A DNA stretch of 64,000 nucleotides from Fulvia fulva. Its lineage: Eukaryota; Ascomycota; Dothideomycetes; Mycosphaerellales; Mycosphaerellaceae. The notes under the pieces were generated by a model. It was not told the origin of the DNA, did not search any database, and saw only the letters and a program-made list of their open reading frames with translations. The translations under genes and the position numbers were made by a program. Positions within the stretch are counted from its first letter, which is position 1, and each line of letters opens with the position of its first letter. The DNA lies in NCBI RefSeq assembly GCF_020509005.1, contig NC_063020.1, forward strand, positions 1 through 64,000. Reading direction: 5' to 3'. Below are positions 11,300 to 24,600 of the stretch, piece after piece.

Positions 11300-13640
11300 G
11301 TACTAGATACTAGAGATCTATTCGCGCCGACTATCGAGATCGACGCCGTAAGTAATAAAGCCGACATATCTAAGGTACTAGGGAAGAGAAAGCACGACTT
11401 ACTTGACTAGCTAGATTAGACGCGACTAAAGACCTATTACCGTACCTTATAAGACCGTAACTACTTATCATTTATTTAGAACTACGGCTAGCCTATTAAG
11501 GACAAAGATAGGCTCGAATGCTAGCTCTATAAGCTATACTATAGCGCTAGTAGAAAAGAGAAGGGTATCTATAAGACTAACGTCTCTACGACTAGTACTT
11601 TGAACTTTATAAAGACGGAGTACTATATCGATAGTAACGGTATTATTTAACCGAAAGAGAAGAAGAGGAAGGGCTTAGATCAATATTATAGTAGGTAGTA
11701 GATTAATAACGAGCGTACTATCGAATTCGATAAGGACGAGTTTCTTGTACTACTTTATAGCTAGATTATTAAAGACAATATCCCCTATCGTAAGGTCTAG
11801 ATAGTACGCTTTAGACGACTACTTATCTACTTTTAAGAGCGCTATAAGTCCTATCTACCGTATCAAGTTACTACCGGCTTAATAATAAACAGAATCTATA
11901 ATAAGATACTAGGCTATATTACGGAAGAGTTGGCCTTATTATTAAGTAAGATTAGCTATAGCTTCGACTTATAGACTTCGAAGAATAAGCTCGTACTACT
12001 TAGGCTCGTTACTTACTTTATTAATAAGGACGGTAAAGCTACGAAGATACTACTCGTATTACTACGATAGCGAGGTCGTTATTCTAGATATAATATCTCC
12101 GAGACTATTAGTAACACGCTTGTCTACTATAGCGTAGAGTATAAGATCGGTTACTTTATTACTAATAACGCTAGTAACAACCCGAAGGTAATAGGCTTTA
12201 TATCTACCGAGTATAGACTCGATAAGAAGTAGTACTAGCTTCGCTATACTAGTTATACCTTTAACCTTACTATATAAGCTACGCTCTTCGGTAAGTACGT
12301 AGGCGATATTACGTAGGGCTTCGAAGACGAGCTTATCGCTATTAAATCGGTTAAAAAGGCTAATCTACTACTATAGCGAAAGCGAGGGCCTATTGGTAAG
12401 CTTTACTACGTACTATATTTTATTAACTCGTTACCTTAGCGTCTAGAGCTATTAGATCAACTATAACTTAACCTTATTGCTCTAACGAAGCCGGATAGCG
12501 CTTAAGATATATACGGTATTATCTACGTTATCAAGACACGCTAGAATAGCTATTTCGATAGTACCGAGAGAGCCGCGTACCTAATACTAGCTATCGACGA
12601 GTTTATACGCCGAGAAGTCGATAGCTAGTATAACTACCTACGCCGCTATATAGAGCGCGGTATAGAGCCTAGTCGTAAACCTCCTTCGATCGTACGCGAT
12701 GCTCTTACCGCTTACGATTAGACTATTATTAAGCAATATATCGAGATCCTTCGGCCGTTAAAGGACGTAATAATAACTCTATAAGGTAATGCCGGCGGTA
12801 ACTTCGGTATAATCTAGTAGGTACTACCTACTCTCGCTCGCGTAATATAATACTTTGAAGAGTAGCGAGAGAGGTATCTACTTTAGCTACTACGGCGTAC
12901 ACTACCGCGGTCTCGAATAATAGCTAATATAACACTTAAACGAGTATCGGATAAGGAGCTCGAGCTGCCCTTAACTATAGAGGGTCACTTCTCTATAGCG
13001 ATCAACCTTACTTAGTAGAAGATAAGTAAATACTTTATACGATTAGACAATACGCCTATATACGTAGTAGTAGTCGTATTATACCTTAGAATAAAGTGGC
13101 GTTAGCTTAAGTATAACGAAAGCGATAGCCGCTTCGGTCCTACTAATACGTAGATTATAGGCCGTAAGAAAGAGGTAACGAAGCTCTAGCTAATCTATAA
13201 GCTAGTTACGATCAAGAAGTAGCCGTAACAGTCCTTATACCTTACCGTCGATAAGGGCTTCGTCGAAGATTACGAGAGCGACGAACATTACGCTTAACGA
13301 GGCCTCGATAAGATAGAGCAGTATATACGCCTACCGCGGTACCCTAAAGCTAAGCTTGCTATTACTAATTCACCGATTAAGTATTAGGTTAATAAGCTAC
13401 CGTAATGGCCTAATCTAGTACGAATAGCGCTCGATATCTACTACTGCCCTATAATAAGTAATGAGCCGGAGCGACAGTTTAGTTAAGTAGGTGATATTCT
13501 TATACCGAAGCGAAGGCATATAGTAGCAAGCACTATCAACAACCTAATGACCTTGAAAAGCTAGTGCAAGCAAGGGGTGATAACGATTGAGAAAGAGCTG
13601 TTCAATAGGGTGAGAACTCCGGCAACAACACCTCCGACAG
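11300..13640 (+). pseudogene. RIP-destroyed hAT-family transposase
   Basis: Plus-strand translation through stops shows hAT transposase landmarks in order: a BED-like N-terminal zone (about 11,460-11,650, with YGQPIKDKDRLECWLYKL); a central zone with LVTYFINKDGKATKI and GYFITNNASNN (about 12,010-12,190); and the C-terminal dimerisation motif LDIYYCPIISNEPERQFS followed by IPKRRHIVASTINNLMTLKS (about 13,430-13,560). Stops are TAG/TAA/TAT-type changes expected from CpA mutation. Terminal inverted repeats and the 8-bp duplication typical of hAT elements were not found. Confidence 0.75.
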
Positions 13641-13649
13641 CAATACTAG

Positions 13650-15648
13650 TAACGACGACGATATAGGTCTTGGCACGTCACAAGTTGAGCAACCAAGGCA
13701 AGTCAGATGCTGTGTATTCACTTGCAAGGCAAGTCACGAGCTAGCAGGGTACAAACAATCAAGTCATTCACCTCATTTTTGACTCGTTTGTTTGTTGATC
13801 AGTCTGGCGACGGCTGCGGGACCGGACACCAGCACAGCTGCTCTAGGGTCGTTGCCAATATCAGGACTGCCTAGCTTTGTGTCGTAAGACGAGGCATAGC
13901 CAATGTCATCACGCGCGTCCATCGGCCCATAATTGATCTTGATCGCTGCGAGACATATTTCCGCAGCCATCTCACCTGGGTGAAGAAGTCGACGACAGTC
14001 CAGGCAGCTGAGTCGGTTCTCTGACATAAGCCTCCTCCCATCGCGGCGTCCGTAAGAGGACAGATACGCCTTCTTCAACCTGAATTGTGATACCATCCAG
14101 GCTGCGAAGGCTTGTGCACCAAGTTCTTATACCTGAGCCTAGTAGCATTAGCTTCTGGGAAGTCATTAAGGCAGGTGCTGCAACGCCGGTGTAACCACCC
14201 GGTTCATGAGTTCTAAACAGAGCACACCATGGCCCACCATGAGTAAGTAGGTTGTCAAACGGAATTGTCGAAAGCGGGCAAGCGGCCACCTGAAGATCTC
14301 GACGCGCCGATCGGACTGTGAAGGTTGCATGTGACCCGCCAAGCCGCTCTCCGGGCACGTACGGAATAACATGACTGAACTGTCTAGGGAGTTTTCGATG
14401 TCCCGGGCAAGTATGGTGACATGAGAACACCTTGGGTAGGCTATCGTAAGTTATACCTCGCGTACACTCAAGCAGCGATGCTTGTTCTGTGGATGACGAC
14501 TCGCTCGACGGCGACAGATTGTATCCACAGCCCGTCACACCTTACATTGGCAGTGAGAGCGAGCGAAGCATAGCCAAGGCTCCACTCTCACACCTAGCAT
14601 TTTCAATGTTCCTCTCACCTACGACCGTGCGATACTCAAGATCGTGTTGTGCTCCTCCAGTATCTTATCAACGAAGGCGAATTGGCAGCCAAAACTTCTC
14701 ATCGATGCTTGCACCAAGTCGCGGTGTGCCCTTTAGGGTCCTGAGCGCCACCGTTCCTCGCAGTACTTTAGCTACTTTAGCCTCGCAGTACTTCAGCGTC
14801 GCAGTACTCCAGGCTGTGCTGCTACCACGCTGCGGCCGCATCAACAGTGGACATTTGCACTCTATCCTCAGGACGAGAAGACACAGTTGCAGAGCCTCTT
14901 CCAATCAACGTCTTGTATGAGGACAATCTCAAAAGGAGGTCAGTTTCAGACCGTCATGCTAATCGACATCTACCATGACCTATGCGAGGAGGATCGGCTG
15001 TAGTGGCGGTACAACACCTATGAGACCACGTCTGGCAGTTCACCTCGCTAGCGAACGGACTGGCATCGATTGAGATGAGTGCCTCAGTGGAATACGTAAC
15101 GACGTTTATCGCGAATTGACATGGTCTTGACTGTGCACGAGAATTCTGTGTCCCAGCCGCGAGCCATCATCTAATAGTCGAAAGTACTAGGCAGACTATC
15201 GATGTCGACGCTGGCATTGACCTCGAGACGGATCTTCTCAAGGTTACCGGACATCAGTAATCGGTTTGACCGGTGACGCCTTGCTGCATTTAGCGACATT
15301 ACCGGTAGTGAATACTACATTCCCATCTGCTCTTGTACGACCGAGATAGGTTTCCGGATGCGGCATCGAGCCGGTCATTACCAGCATTCAAGCAGGTGCG
15401 TCCTCACTTCAAAGAAGCGAGCCTTACACAGTGGAGCATTTGCATGTTGCGTAGTACCACACATTTAATTATAGTGCAGATGGCAGATTATGCTGCGTGT
15501 TGTGACAATCTGATTCACTTGGCAAGCGGCTGAGTGCCCCAGTTGCACGTCGACCTGGTCGCCCTTACCGAGCAACATCATGCACTCGCTGCCCAACAGG
15601 GTATGGGTGGGTTTGCCTTCTCCGTAATACCATATATCGACTATACTA
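13650..15648. other. Non-RIP intergenic region without a supportable gene
   Basis: Base composition returns to normal (CpA and TpG present) after about 13,560. Minus-strand open frames exist at 13,773-14,096 (107 aa) and 13,972-14,538 (188 aa), and a plus-strand frame at 14,489-14,920. They overlap each other in different frames and show no domain I recognise. They could be decayed gene remains or chance frames. This stretch separates the repeat block from the 3' end of the NRPS. Confidence 0.4.
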
Positions 15649-18600
15649 CTATTCTCCCAGACGTAATAGTAGTACGTCTGCTATTTTTTGGACTATCTCT
15701 TGAACGGACCCCAAATCCTCCGAAATCCGGTTCCCTTCAAAACACAATTCTAGCAGATTGTCGCGAGGTGTCGCATACAACTCGGGCCGAGCACGAGCAG
15801 GAAACGACCTATCAAACACAGCAAGCTTGGCCTCGGAATCATGCCCGAGGAAATGCAGCAAAGGTCCGTCTGGCTGCTGAAAGGCAGTGCGCCACCCAAA
15901 ATCGCGGCAGCCTTCCGGCCATGAGGTTGCTTCTCCAATGAGCTCTTCCATGCCTATACCCTCGTGGCTTGCATCTTCGACGAACCGCCGCTGAAGTCTC
16001 TGCGCGATTCTCCACAAGTCATCGTCAGGCTCCGCTGTGTATCTAATGGGCTGCTCGACAAGACAAGGACCGACGGCGTCTTGGAGGTCTCCCGGAAGTG
16101 AGGCTCGGCCTGTCACGAGCCGGCCAATGACAATATCCGTCTGATGGAAGTGTTGGCTTAGCACCAGGACGCAAGCTGCGTGGTATATTGTACCCAAGGG
16201 GATACCTCTGCAGGCCGCGGCTGGTGGCAGGGGTATGCTGATATGAAATGATAAGCTTTCAGCAGGCGTGGGAAGGGCGGTACTGGATTGCCTCGATGCT
16301 GAGATTGGCGGCGACGAACCCTGAAGCCGAGCTCGCCAGTATTTGAGACTGCTCATCCTCCTCTGGTGGTTGTATGCAACTACGTCTCCAAAATTGGCGC
16401 GAGGCGCTGGCACACTTTCGCCTTTGTAGAATAATGTCAAAGTCGTGAGCATTGCTGCGATGCTGTGGTCGTCGAACTGAGCATGCGACAGCCTGAATAT
16501 GAACTTTTGCTGTTGCGAGGGGCTCGTCACGACCATGAAGGCAACCAAAGATCCTGCCCATGTCCGGGACCTGCGAAGATCTCGCTCGCACACTGCGGCG
16601 ACCACCTCGCCAACCTCTTTGCCCTCCGCTTTGATGACTTCGAAGCGCATCTTCACGTTGCTAAGCTGTACCTGCCACACCTTTCCTTTCATTTCGACGA
16701 ACACAGTGCGTAGTATCTCGAAGTGCTCCACTAGCCGCTTGCAAGCCCATCGAAGACGAGCTACATCAACGTTTTGCGGAAGGTCGATGATGAAATGCGG
16801 CAGACGCCCAGGCAGCTTTTGTAAGGCTTCGCGGACGGCAAGGTCCTGGAAATCAGTAGCAGGCAAGAAGTCTTGAATGTCGTCCAGGTCCGCTGCACCC
16901 TCTAGGAGTGGCTCAACAATGTCGTACAGGAAGCCGAGAGGATTGGCATCGCCAGCTCCCGGCGATAGCGAAAAGGGCTTCCGCGGAAGATTTACACTGG
17001 CTATTTGCTCATCCGCGATCTCCTTGGCCACCTGTGCTAGTCCACTGAGGCGCGGGTTCTTGAATATGTCTGCGACTGTGAAGGAGATTCCTACTTGTCT
17101 TGCTGCGGCGACCAACCTCATGGCAGATATCGATTCGCCGCCGATGCGAAGGAAGCTGCTTTGAGACCTGATACTCGATGCATCAATTCCAAGGACCTGA
17201 GACCACAGCTGTTGCAACCTTCGCTCCATCTCTGTATTTGGTCCATTCTGTGAGGATCTCGCACTATTGAATTGCATGCTTGCGAGATCTTCGAGCCTCT
17301 TTTCACCGCCTATCCGCCGCAATGTGCGCCTGTCTACTTTGTCGGTCGTCGTCATGGGCATCTCGTCAAGCACAATGTATACACTGGGGATCATGTACAG
17401 TGGCAGCGACTCGATCAGATCTTGCTCGATGTTTTCCAACGCCCGAGACAGCCGCACTGTCCGATCCAAGCGTTTGTGCGTTGCTGTGTCTTGCAATGCA
17501 ACGAATGCAGCCAGGACGGGCGCTTGACTGTTACACGGCGCGATAATCTCCGCCGCCACTGCCTTGCAGAGTGCCGCATGCATCTGTAGACACTTCTGCA
17601 GATGATGCTCGACTTCACTCAGCTCAATTCGCTGGCCACGAAGTTTGACCATTTGATCTTTTCGGCCAATGAAAGTCATAGAGCCATCGTCATTGTAGCG
17701 AAGTAGATCTCCCGTCTTGTAGACACGGCTTAAAGTGCTTGATCGTGCTTGGAGCCACCCAGGACTTTCCAAGAACGACGTTTTCGTCATCTTGGCATCA
17801 TTCCAGTAGCCCATGGCCACCGCTGGGCCCTCTATGACCAATTCTCCGACCGCGCCAATTGGAGCAAGACGATCGATTCGACCTGGCTCTATCAGCCACG
17901 CTCTCGCTCCATATGAATGCCCAACGGAGCTCGGCAGGGTACTGCGACGCAAGTCTACGAGACACAGCGCTTGCGCGCACTCTGCTGGGCCATAGATGCC
18001 AATAACAGCCTCTGTTTGTCTCCAACGCTCAACTTCCGAAGGAGGGATCGCTTCGCCTCCCATTGCCAATACCCTCAGGCTCGGCAGCATCATCGGATCA
18101 ATCGAGTGCGCCACTGTAGGGGTGAAGTAGGCATAGTTGGCTTTGAGACGGTTGAACGCGCCTGGGATGTCATTCTTCCGGTCGTCTTCTGAGGGAATGC
18201 AGAGACACGCGCCACAGATCAGAGTGTTGATGAGATTGGACCAAGCAACATCGAAGCTGTAGGACACAAAATCGAATAGACGGGTTCCCGGACCAACTCG
18301 CAAGGATTGTTGCTGGTGTGTTGCTGCCGTGGCAAAGCTTTGGTGTGATGTCTTCACCCCTTTTGGCAAACCTGTCGAGCCGGAGGTGAAGACCACGAAC
18401 AATAGGTCGTTTGGATCTACCACAGGCAGACTGACATGTCCTGGCGATTGAAGGTCCCGCAAACGTGGACCCGTGATGATGATCTCGGCGTTGTAGAGCC
18501 TTCGCGCCAGGGACTCATTGGCCGTCGAGGCAAGTATGAATCTAGGCTCGATCCTGCTTACAATGCTCCGTAGACGTCCCTCTGGTTGAGTACAGTCCAT

Positions 18601-21600
18601 GGAGACGCAAGTCGCGCCTACTCTCATCGTTGCTAATGCTGCCACGGGCTGCCACATGGACTTTTCGAAGCAAAGTGGAATGACAGAACCAGGCGTCACT
18701 CCCAGGACCAGCATTTGATTAGCCAATGCCAAAGAAAGCACATCTAGCTCTCCGTAGGTAAGCTCTCCATCCCATGCGCAGAGCGCCTGGCTATCTGGTT
18801 GACGAGAGATTCTGTCGGCAATCAGGTCATGCACGCAGGCAGGAACAGTCTCTGGGAGGATAGCATTCCACTTCCATATCAACTGCAAATCGCGCTCTCC
18901 CAGCATACTAATGTCATTGACGGTACTGCTGGCGGCGGAGGTGCAGACGTGGCGCAAAACTTGTTCAAAATGGCCAAGCAACAAATTTGCCTGGGTTGGA
19001 CTGAGTACGTTCGTGTCAAAGTTGACTTCCATGCACAAGTCTCCTGTTTCTTGGAGCTGGAACATGGCCATTACCGCGTGAGGATTGAAATGGTTCAGGT
19101 CTCCGCCATCCAGTGAATATGAGACGTCAGTGAAGGGCCCATCTACATGCGTGACTGTGGGTGCTTGTTTGAAGTGTTGAATGACCAGCAAGGCATTGTA
19201 TCTTGCTCCGTCTTTGGCATCATCGCTCGCGGCCTGGATGTGGGCTATATCACTCTGTTCAAAGGCAGTCAAGTCAATGGCTTGCTTCTGCATCATTGCG
19301 AGGAGTTCATGCACGGTCGTGGTTGACTCCCACTTGACTCTGACGGGGATTGCAGCTATCAACGGCGCTATGGTATTCTCGATGCCATCAAGAGGTGCTT
19401 GACGCCCAGTACTGAGGACGCCGAATACAACGTCGTCAGAATCCGTATAGCGTGCCGAAAGAATCGCCCACGCTGCTCGTACAGTGACTGCTGGCGTGAC
19501 ATCTTGCTGAGGCCAGGGCAGGTTGGTGAGTGTGCTTTTCACCGTACTGTTGGCTTGTGATTGATACCCCTCGTGTGGAAGGACAGGAAAGGAGGTGGCG
19601 TTGCAGTCTGCGAATTGCTTCCCCCAGAAACCGCGAGAATCATCCTTGTCCACACTTAGTACGTGATGTAGGAAGCTCTGGAAGGACGCGGCTGGCTTTG
19701 TCTCATCGACGTTGTTGTATGCATCTTTGACTTGCCCCAGAAGCAGAGAGATGGAAGCGGCGTCATGCATAACATGATGTTGAGTCAGAATGCAGAGCTT
19801 TCTCCTCGTGCGGACGTCTTCCACAAAGGCAAGTCTGGTCAGGCTGCTACCGAGCGACATTGGCTCCCTCGCGGCGTATTTCGAAAAGGCTTTGATGCTA
19901 TCGTGGAGCGACCACTCGAGAGGCGTACGTAGTTGAGCCTGGATGAAACCTTCGCCTTCAATAAGTAGGACTCTGTTTCGGAGAGTTGGAGCAGCGTTAC
20001 GACTAACAGTCTCCCAAGCCTGTTGAAGGCGAGGAAAATCGATGTCATTGCTCAAGGTGATTGGGATGTGGGCAATGTAGTCGCCAGGTCGCTTTGATGT
20101 TACCGCGAGAAGAGACTTTTGCACGGCAGTGCATGGGAAGCAATCTTCCACGCTGTTGATGTCCACTTTGCATTGCTGAGCGACCTCTCGACACACGTCT
20201 CCAGCTCCCCCCGGATGATTCAGAAGCGAGAAAGGCTTGGTCAATGTGCTCTTCGACTCATCACTGACAGGCTTCATCACGTCTGCCATGTCCTCCAGAC
20301 ACGGCTTTGTCAAGATGTCGGATACGGGTAGACAGAACCCGGACTGGCGAGCGAGACTCATGAGTTGCATCGCCGTGATTGAATCCCCACCCGCTCGGAA
20401 ATAGCTGCTTCCTCGTCCGATACTATCGAGAGGTATATGCAGTACCTGAGACCACATCTTCTGCAACCGGCGCTCATTGTCTGTGGCCGGGATGGCGATT
20501 GATGCACGACCTGAAGCAACTACAAGCTGCGCTTGACGCAACTTCTTGCCAATCTCCCGCAACATCTTGCGATCTATCTTCGAGGAGCCGTTCAATGGCA
20601 TAGTCTGAAGAGGCACGTATGTGTTCGGTATCATGTAGATTGGCAGCCGCCGTGACAGGTCCTCTCTGATCTCGTCAAGACACTGTGTTATCCTCGACCA
20701 TTCAGCATCGCAAGCCTGCAGGAATACCGCGATGATCTGCCGGTTCAAGACGTCCGGTGTGACAACCTCTGCTGCAAGGGCGAGTGGACCAAACCCCTTG
20801 GCCAAGGATATGCTGAATTGGCGTTCAATCTCCCCGAGCTCAATGCGTCGGCCGTTCAACTTGATCTGATTATCTCTCCTTCCCATTAAGATGATGTTGC
20901 CGTCGACTGGACTGTACTTTGCCAGGTCTCCAGTACGATAGACTCTGCCTCGCCTACCATTACTACCATCTGAGCCCTTTGATAGCCACGAAGGGGAATC
21001 AACAAACGCAGCTCGAGTGGCCGATTCATTGCCAAGGTATCCATTGCCTACCAAAGGACCCTCCAAGTAAAGCTCGCCCACTGTCCCAATTGGAGCTAGA
21101 CGATTGTTATCCTCGGGGTCAACTAGCCAGGTGACCTGTCCATCTCCCTTTCCGATCGAAATGGTTGCAGGCACTGGAACGGGTGGTTCCCAACTCGTAG
21201 CCCAGCATGTAGTCTCCGTTGGCCCGTACGCGTACCTGAGACAAGTGTGTGCAGCCCAAGGACCGAGTTCCTCGCTCTGCATCACATCTCCCACAATGAA
21301 CGCATTGCGGAGAGTCGGAACTGATCTGGGGTCTATCATTCTGGCAGTCGCAGGAGTAATCACCACGTCGGTCACACCGTGCGACTGGAGACTCTGCAGC
21401 AGACAATCTTGTTTCTCCGTGTCCGAAGGAACACAGACAGTACCGCCTGCGCAAAGAGTGTGTATCACACACCAGTGGTGAGCATCGAACGAATATGCAG
21501 AGAAATCGTACATGCGAGAATCACCATTCAGTTTATGGCAATGGCGCTGTTGTACAACTGCAGAGGCCATGTTGCTATGAGTGATCATGCAACCTTTGGG

Positions 21601-24600
21601 AGTACCAGAACTACCAGAGGTATAGACGACGTAGAGATTGTCAGTCTTCCTTACCATGGGAAGCTGTTTGTCAATGGAAAGGGACTCAAACCCGAGTCGA
21701 TCCGGCACCTGACGGCAAATGTCATCAATCTCCAGTACGCGATCGCAAAGCTGGGAGCAAAGCTGCTTGTTCTCACTCCGACACACTATGAGATGAGGTT
21801 CGATCTGTATAGTGATTGCCTGGAGTCGAGCCGCTGGCAGGCTGGGTTCAAGTATAAGGACCGCACATCCAGCCTTGACCACGCCAAGGAAAGCGACAGT
21901 GGTCCATACTGACTTGTCGAAGCAGATTGGAACGATCTTGTTGCTGGTCACTTCAAGGTCCAATATGCGCCGCGCTATAGCGGTAGAGACTTGATCGAGC
22001 TGTTGATACGTGAGCTTGCCATCCCAAGCAGAGATGGCAATAGCGTCGGGCGTCTGTCGCGTTTGTCTGGCGATCATATCGTGCACTAAGACGTCATCTG
22101 CCGGCTCAACAGGCTTGTTCCATTGCCACAACTGGACCAACTCCGCCGGTGTCATCATGTCCACCTCGGATAGTGTCACTTCCTTGTCGGACCTACACAA
22201 CTCGTCGATGACTTGTGCAAAATGGCTAGCGAGGAGCGAAGTTGCGCTGCGATCCATGATCTTGGAGTCCGTGCTGAGTTGCAACGACATGTCGCCCTGA
22301 CCAAGTTTGCATATCACCATCAGAGCATGACTGTTGAATCTGTGGTGCGAGTCAAGCGATTGACTTTCTCGGCCAGTGCCGGTGAACAGAGTGCTTTCGG
22401 CGATGTTCATGGCTTGGTTGGGCTGAATGACGAGCATCGATCGAAACTCACAGGCATCGCGGACGGCGTTGCTGATCTTGGAGATCTGATGGACACCAGT
22501 CTGCTCAAAGGGAATCATGTCAAGCGCTTGGTCTTGTACCTGCTGCAGAAAAGCACCGACTTGCATTCCTGGCTGTGCGAGGACTCTCATCGGCAAAGCT
22601 GCAATGGTGGGTCCGCAAATACGATCAATGTCGGCTAGTGATGCCTGGCGACCCGAGACTATGGCGCCAAAGACGACATCTGGTGAGTTGGAGTATCTCG
22701 AGCACACTATGGCCCACGCGGCACGGATGATGGTCGACGGCAAGATGTCTCCATGCGGCCATTTCAACTTCTCAATCACGTGTGAGATGAGCAAGTCCGG
22801 ACGAGGCTGGTAATCCCGCGATTGAACGAAAGGGAAGTGCTGCACATCCAAGTTCTGAAATTGTTTGTCCCAGAACTCACGTGCGGCTCCAGCGTCGCAG
22901 GATGTGATGTGATCCACAAAATGCTTGAACGGAACCAATCGAGTCATGACGTTTTGCTGATAGCATGTCTGCAGTGTCTCTCGAATGAGCATATTGGTGA
23001 TGCCATCATACGCTGCATGGTGCATTTTCAACACAAAGACCGGCACGGGGCTTTCTTGTCCGTTGACGATACCATATCTGGTGAGCGGAAGCCCCAGAGA
23101 CGTGGCAGTGGGCCCTTCTTCTCGCACAAATTCATCCAGCGAGGTTGCGGTAGACCACGGTGTCAGGTGACGGGAGACGACCTGGTGAAACCCTTTACCG
23201 GGCACGTGGACGATGCGTGTGCGCAAGATCGGCGCGGCACCGACAGTGGTCTCCCATGCGTTTCGGAAACGATGGACATTGACCGATTCCGCAAGTGGAA
23301 GGATGTCTAATCCGATGTAGTCACCAGGGCGTCGCTCCGAGAGGGCAACGAGGCTCTCTTGCAGTGGGGTACACGGGTAAATATCCTCGATATCCTCCTC
23401 ATTGACATTGTACAGGGAGATTATTTGCTCTCGAAGGCGATCTGTGGGCCCGCTCCGTTGTTCGCTTTGTCTAGAGTGGGACCATTTCTTGCCATTGGCC
23501 GAGAAGTCATGCTGCTTTGTCTGCTGACTTGGACGCTGCTCTCTGTCAATCTGTCCTTCACTCGATCTGGCGCCACTCTGTGGACTGATGGGTTTCACAG
23601 TCGGTTTATGGCTCCAAAAATGATACAGCCGCTCCGAATCCACGCCAGCCACCTCCTCTACCTTTTGCTGTGCGTTCGTGCACATGCTGTGTAATGTGTC
23701 CTGAAAACTTTGCATCAATATCTGAATTTGCGCCCCTGTGAGTATCGCATCGTCATAACTCAAGACTAGCCGCATTCCAGTGTCAGTCAGCCAACAGGAA
23801 ACCGAAAGCGCGTGAGTGTTGAATGGATCGGATCCCGTGCTGGCCAAAGTAGCGCCGTAGCTACGAGCTTTGAAGATCGAGCCATCTGATTGGAGACCTC
23901 TGTCCGTTGAGTTGGGATGCACGACAAGCAGAGTCTGAAAGAGTCCAGAAGAACGTGACGTTTCGACTGCGGATGCAATGTTCTGGAGACCATAGTGCAT
24001 GTATGGCAAGGCATCTAGGTCTCGCTGTCGAAGGTAAGCGTGGAAGGTAGCAACACTTTCGTTCCACGGGACAGACACCGCAGCCGGCGCTGTGCAAACA
24101 GTGGGCCCAGCGCAATCGTCTATGCCTGGAAGATCGACTTGCCTGCCGCTTGACACTGTTCCAAAGATGACTGCGGTGGCCATCGAGAATCGAGCACTGA
24201 CCAGTGCCCAAGCCGACTGGATAACGATACTAGGTGTACTGCCATCGTGAAGCCAGCTTATAGTGATGTTACTAGCGCTTTCACTATTGGCTCGTGGCCC
24301 GTCAACAGCTGGAGGCAGCTCGGGGAAGGCTCGATAGTCGTGCTCGCCAAGTCTACGACTCCAAAAAGCTCTAGACTTCTCCGGACTTATGCTTGACAGA
24401 TATCGGACGAAACTGCTAAATGGAGTCGTCATGGCGTCGCTACGGGAAAAGTACTTGGCTTCGAGTTTTCTTAGCAGCATGGACAAGAATACGCCGTCGT
24501 ATATACTGTGATGAATGGTCAGGACGAAGGAGCGTCCAATCAGCGCAGCACGACACAGAGCGGCACCTAGGACCATTGGCTTCTGCTCATCGTGCCGGAT

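Noticed and set aside
13773..14538. A minus-strand gene in the gap before the NRPS
   Set aside because: The two frames overlap in different phases, show no recognised domain, and no splice pair I tried joined them convincingly.
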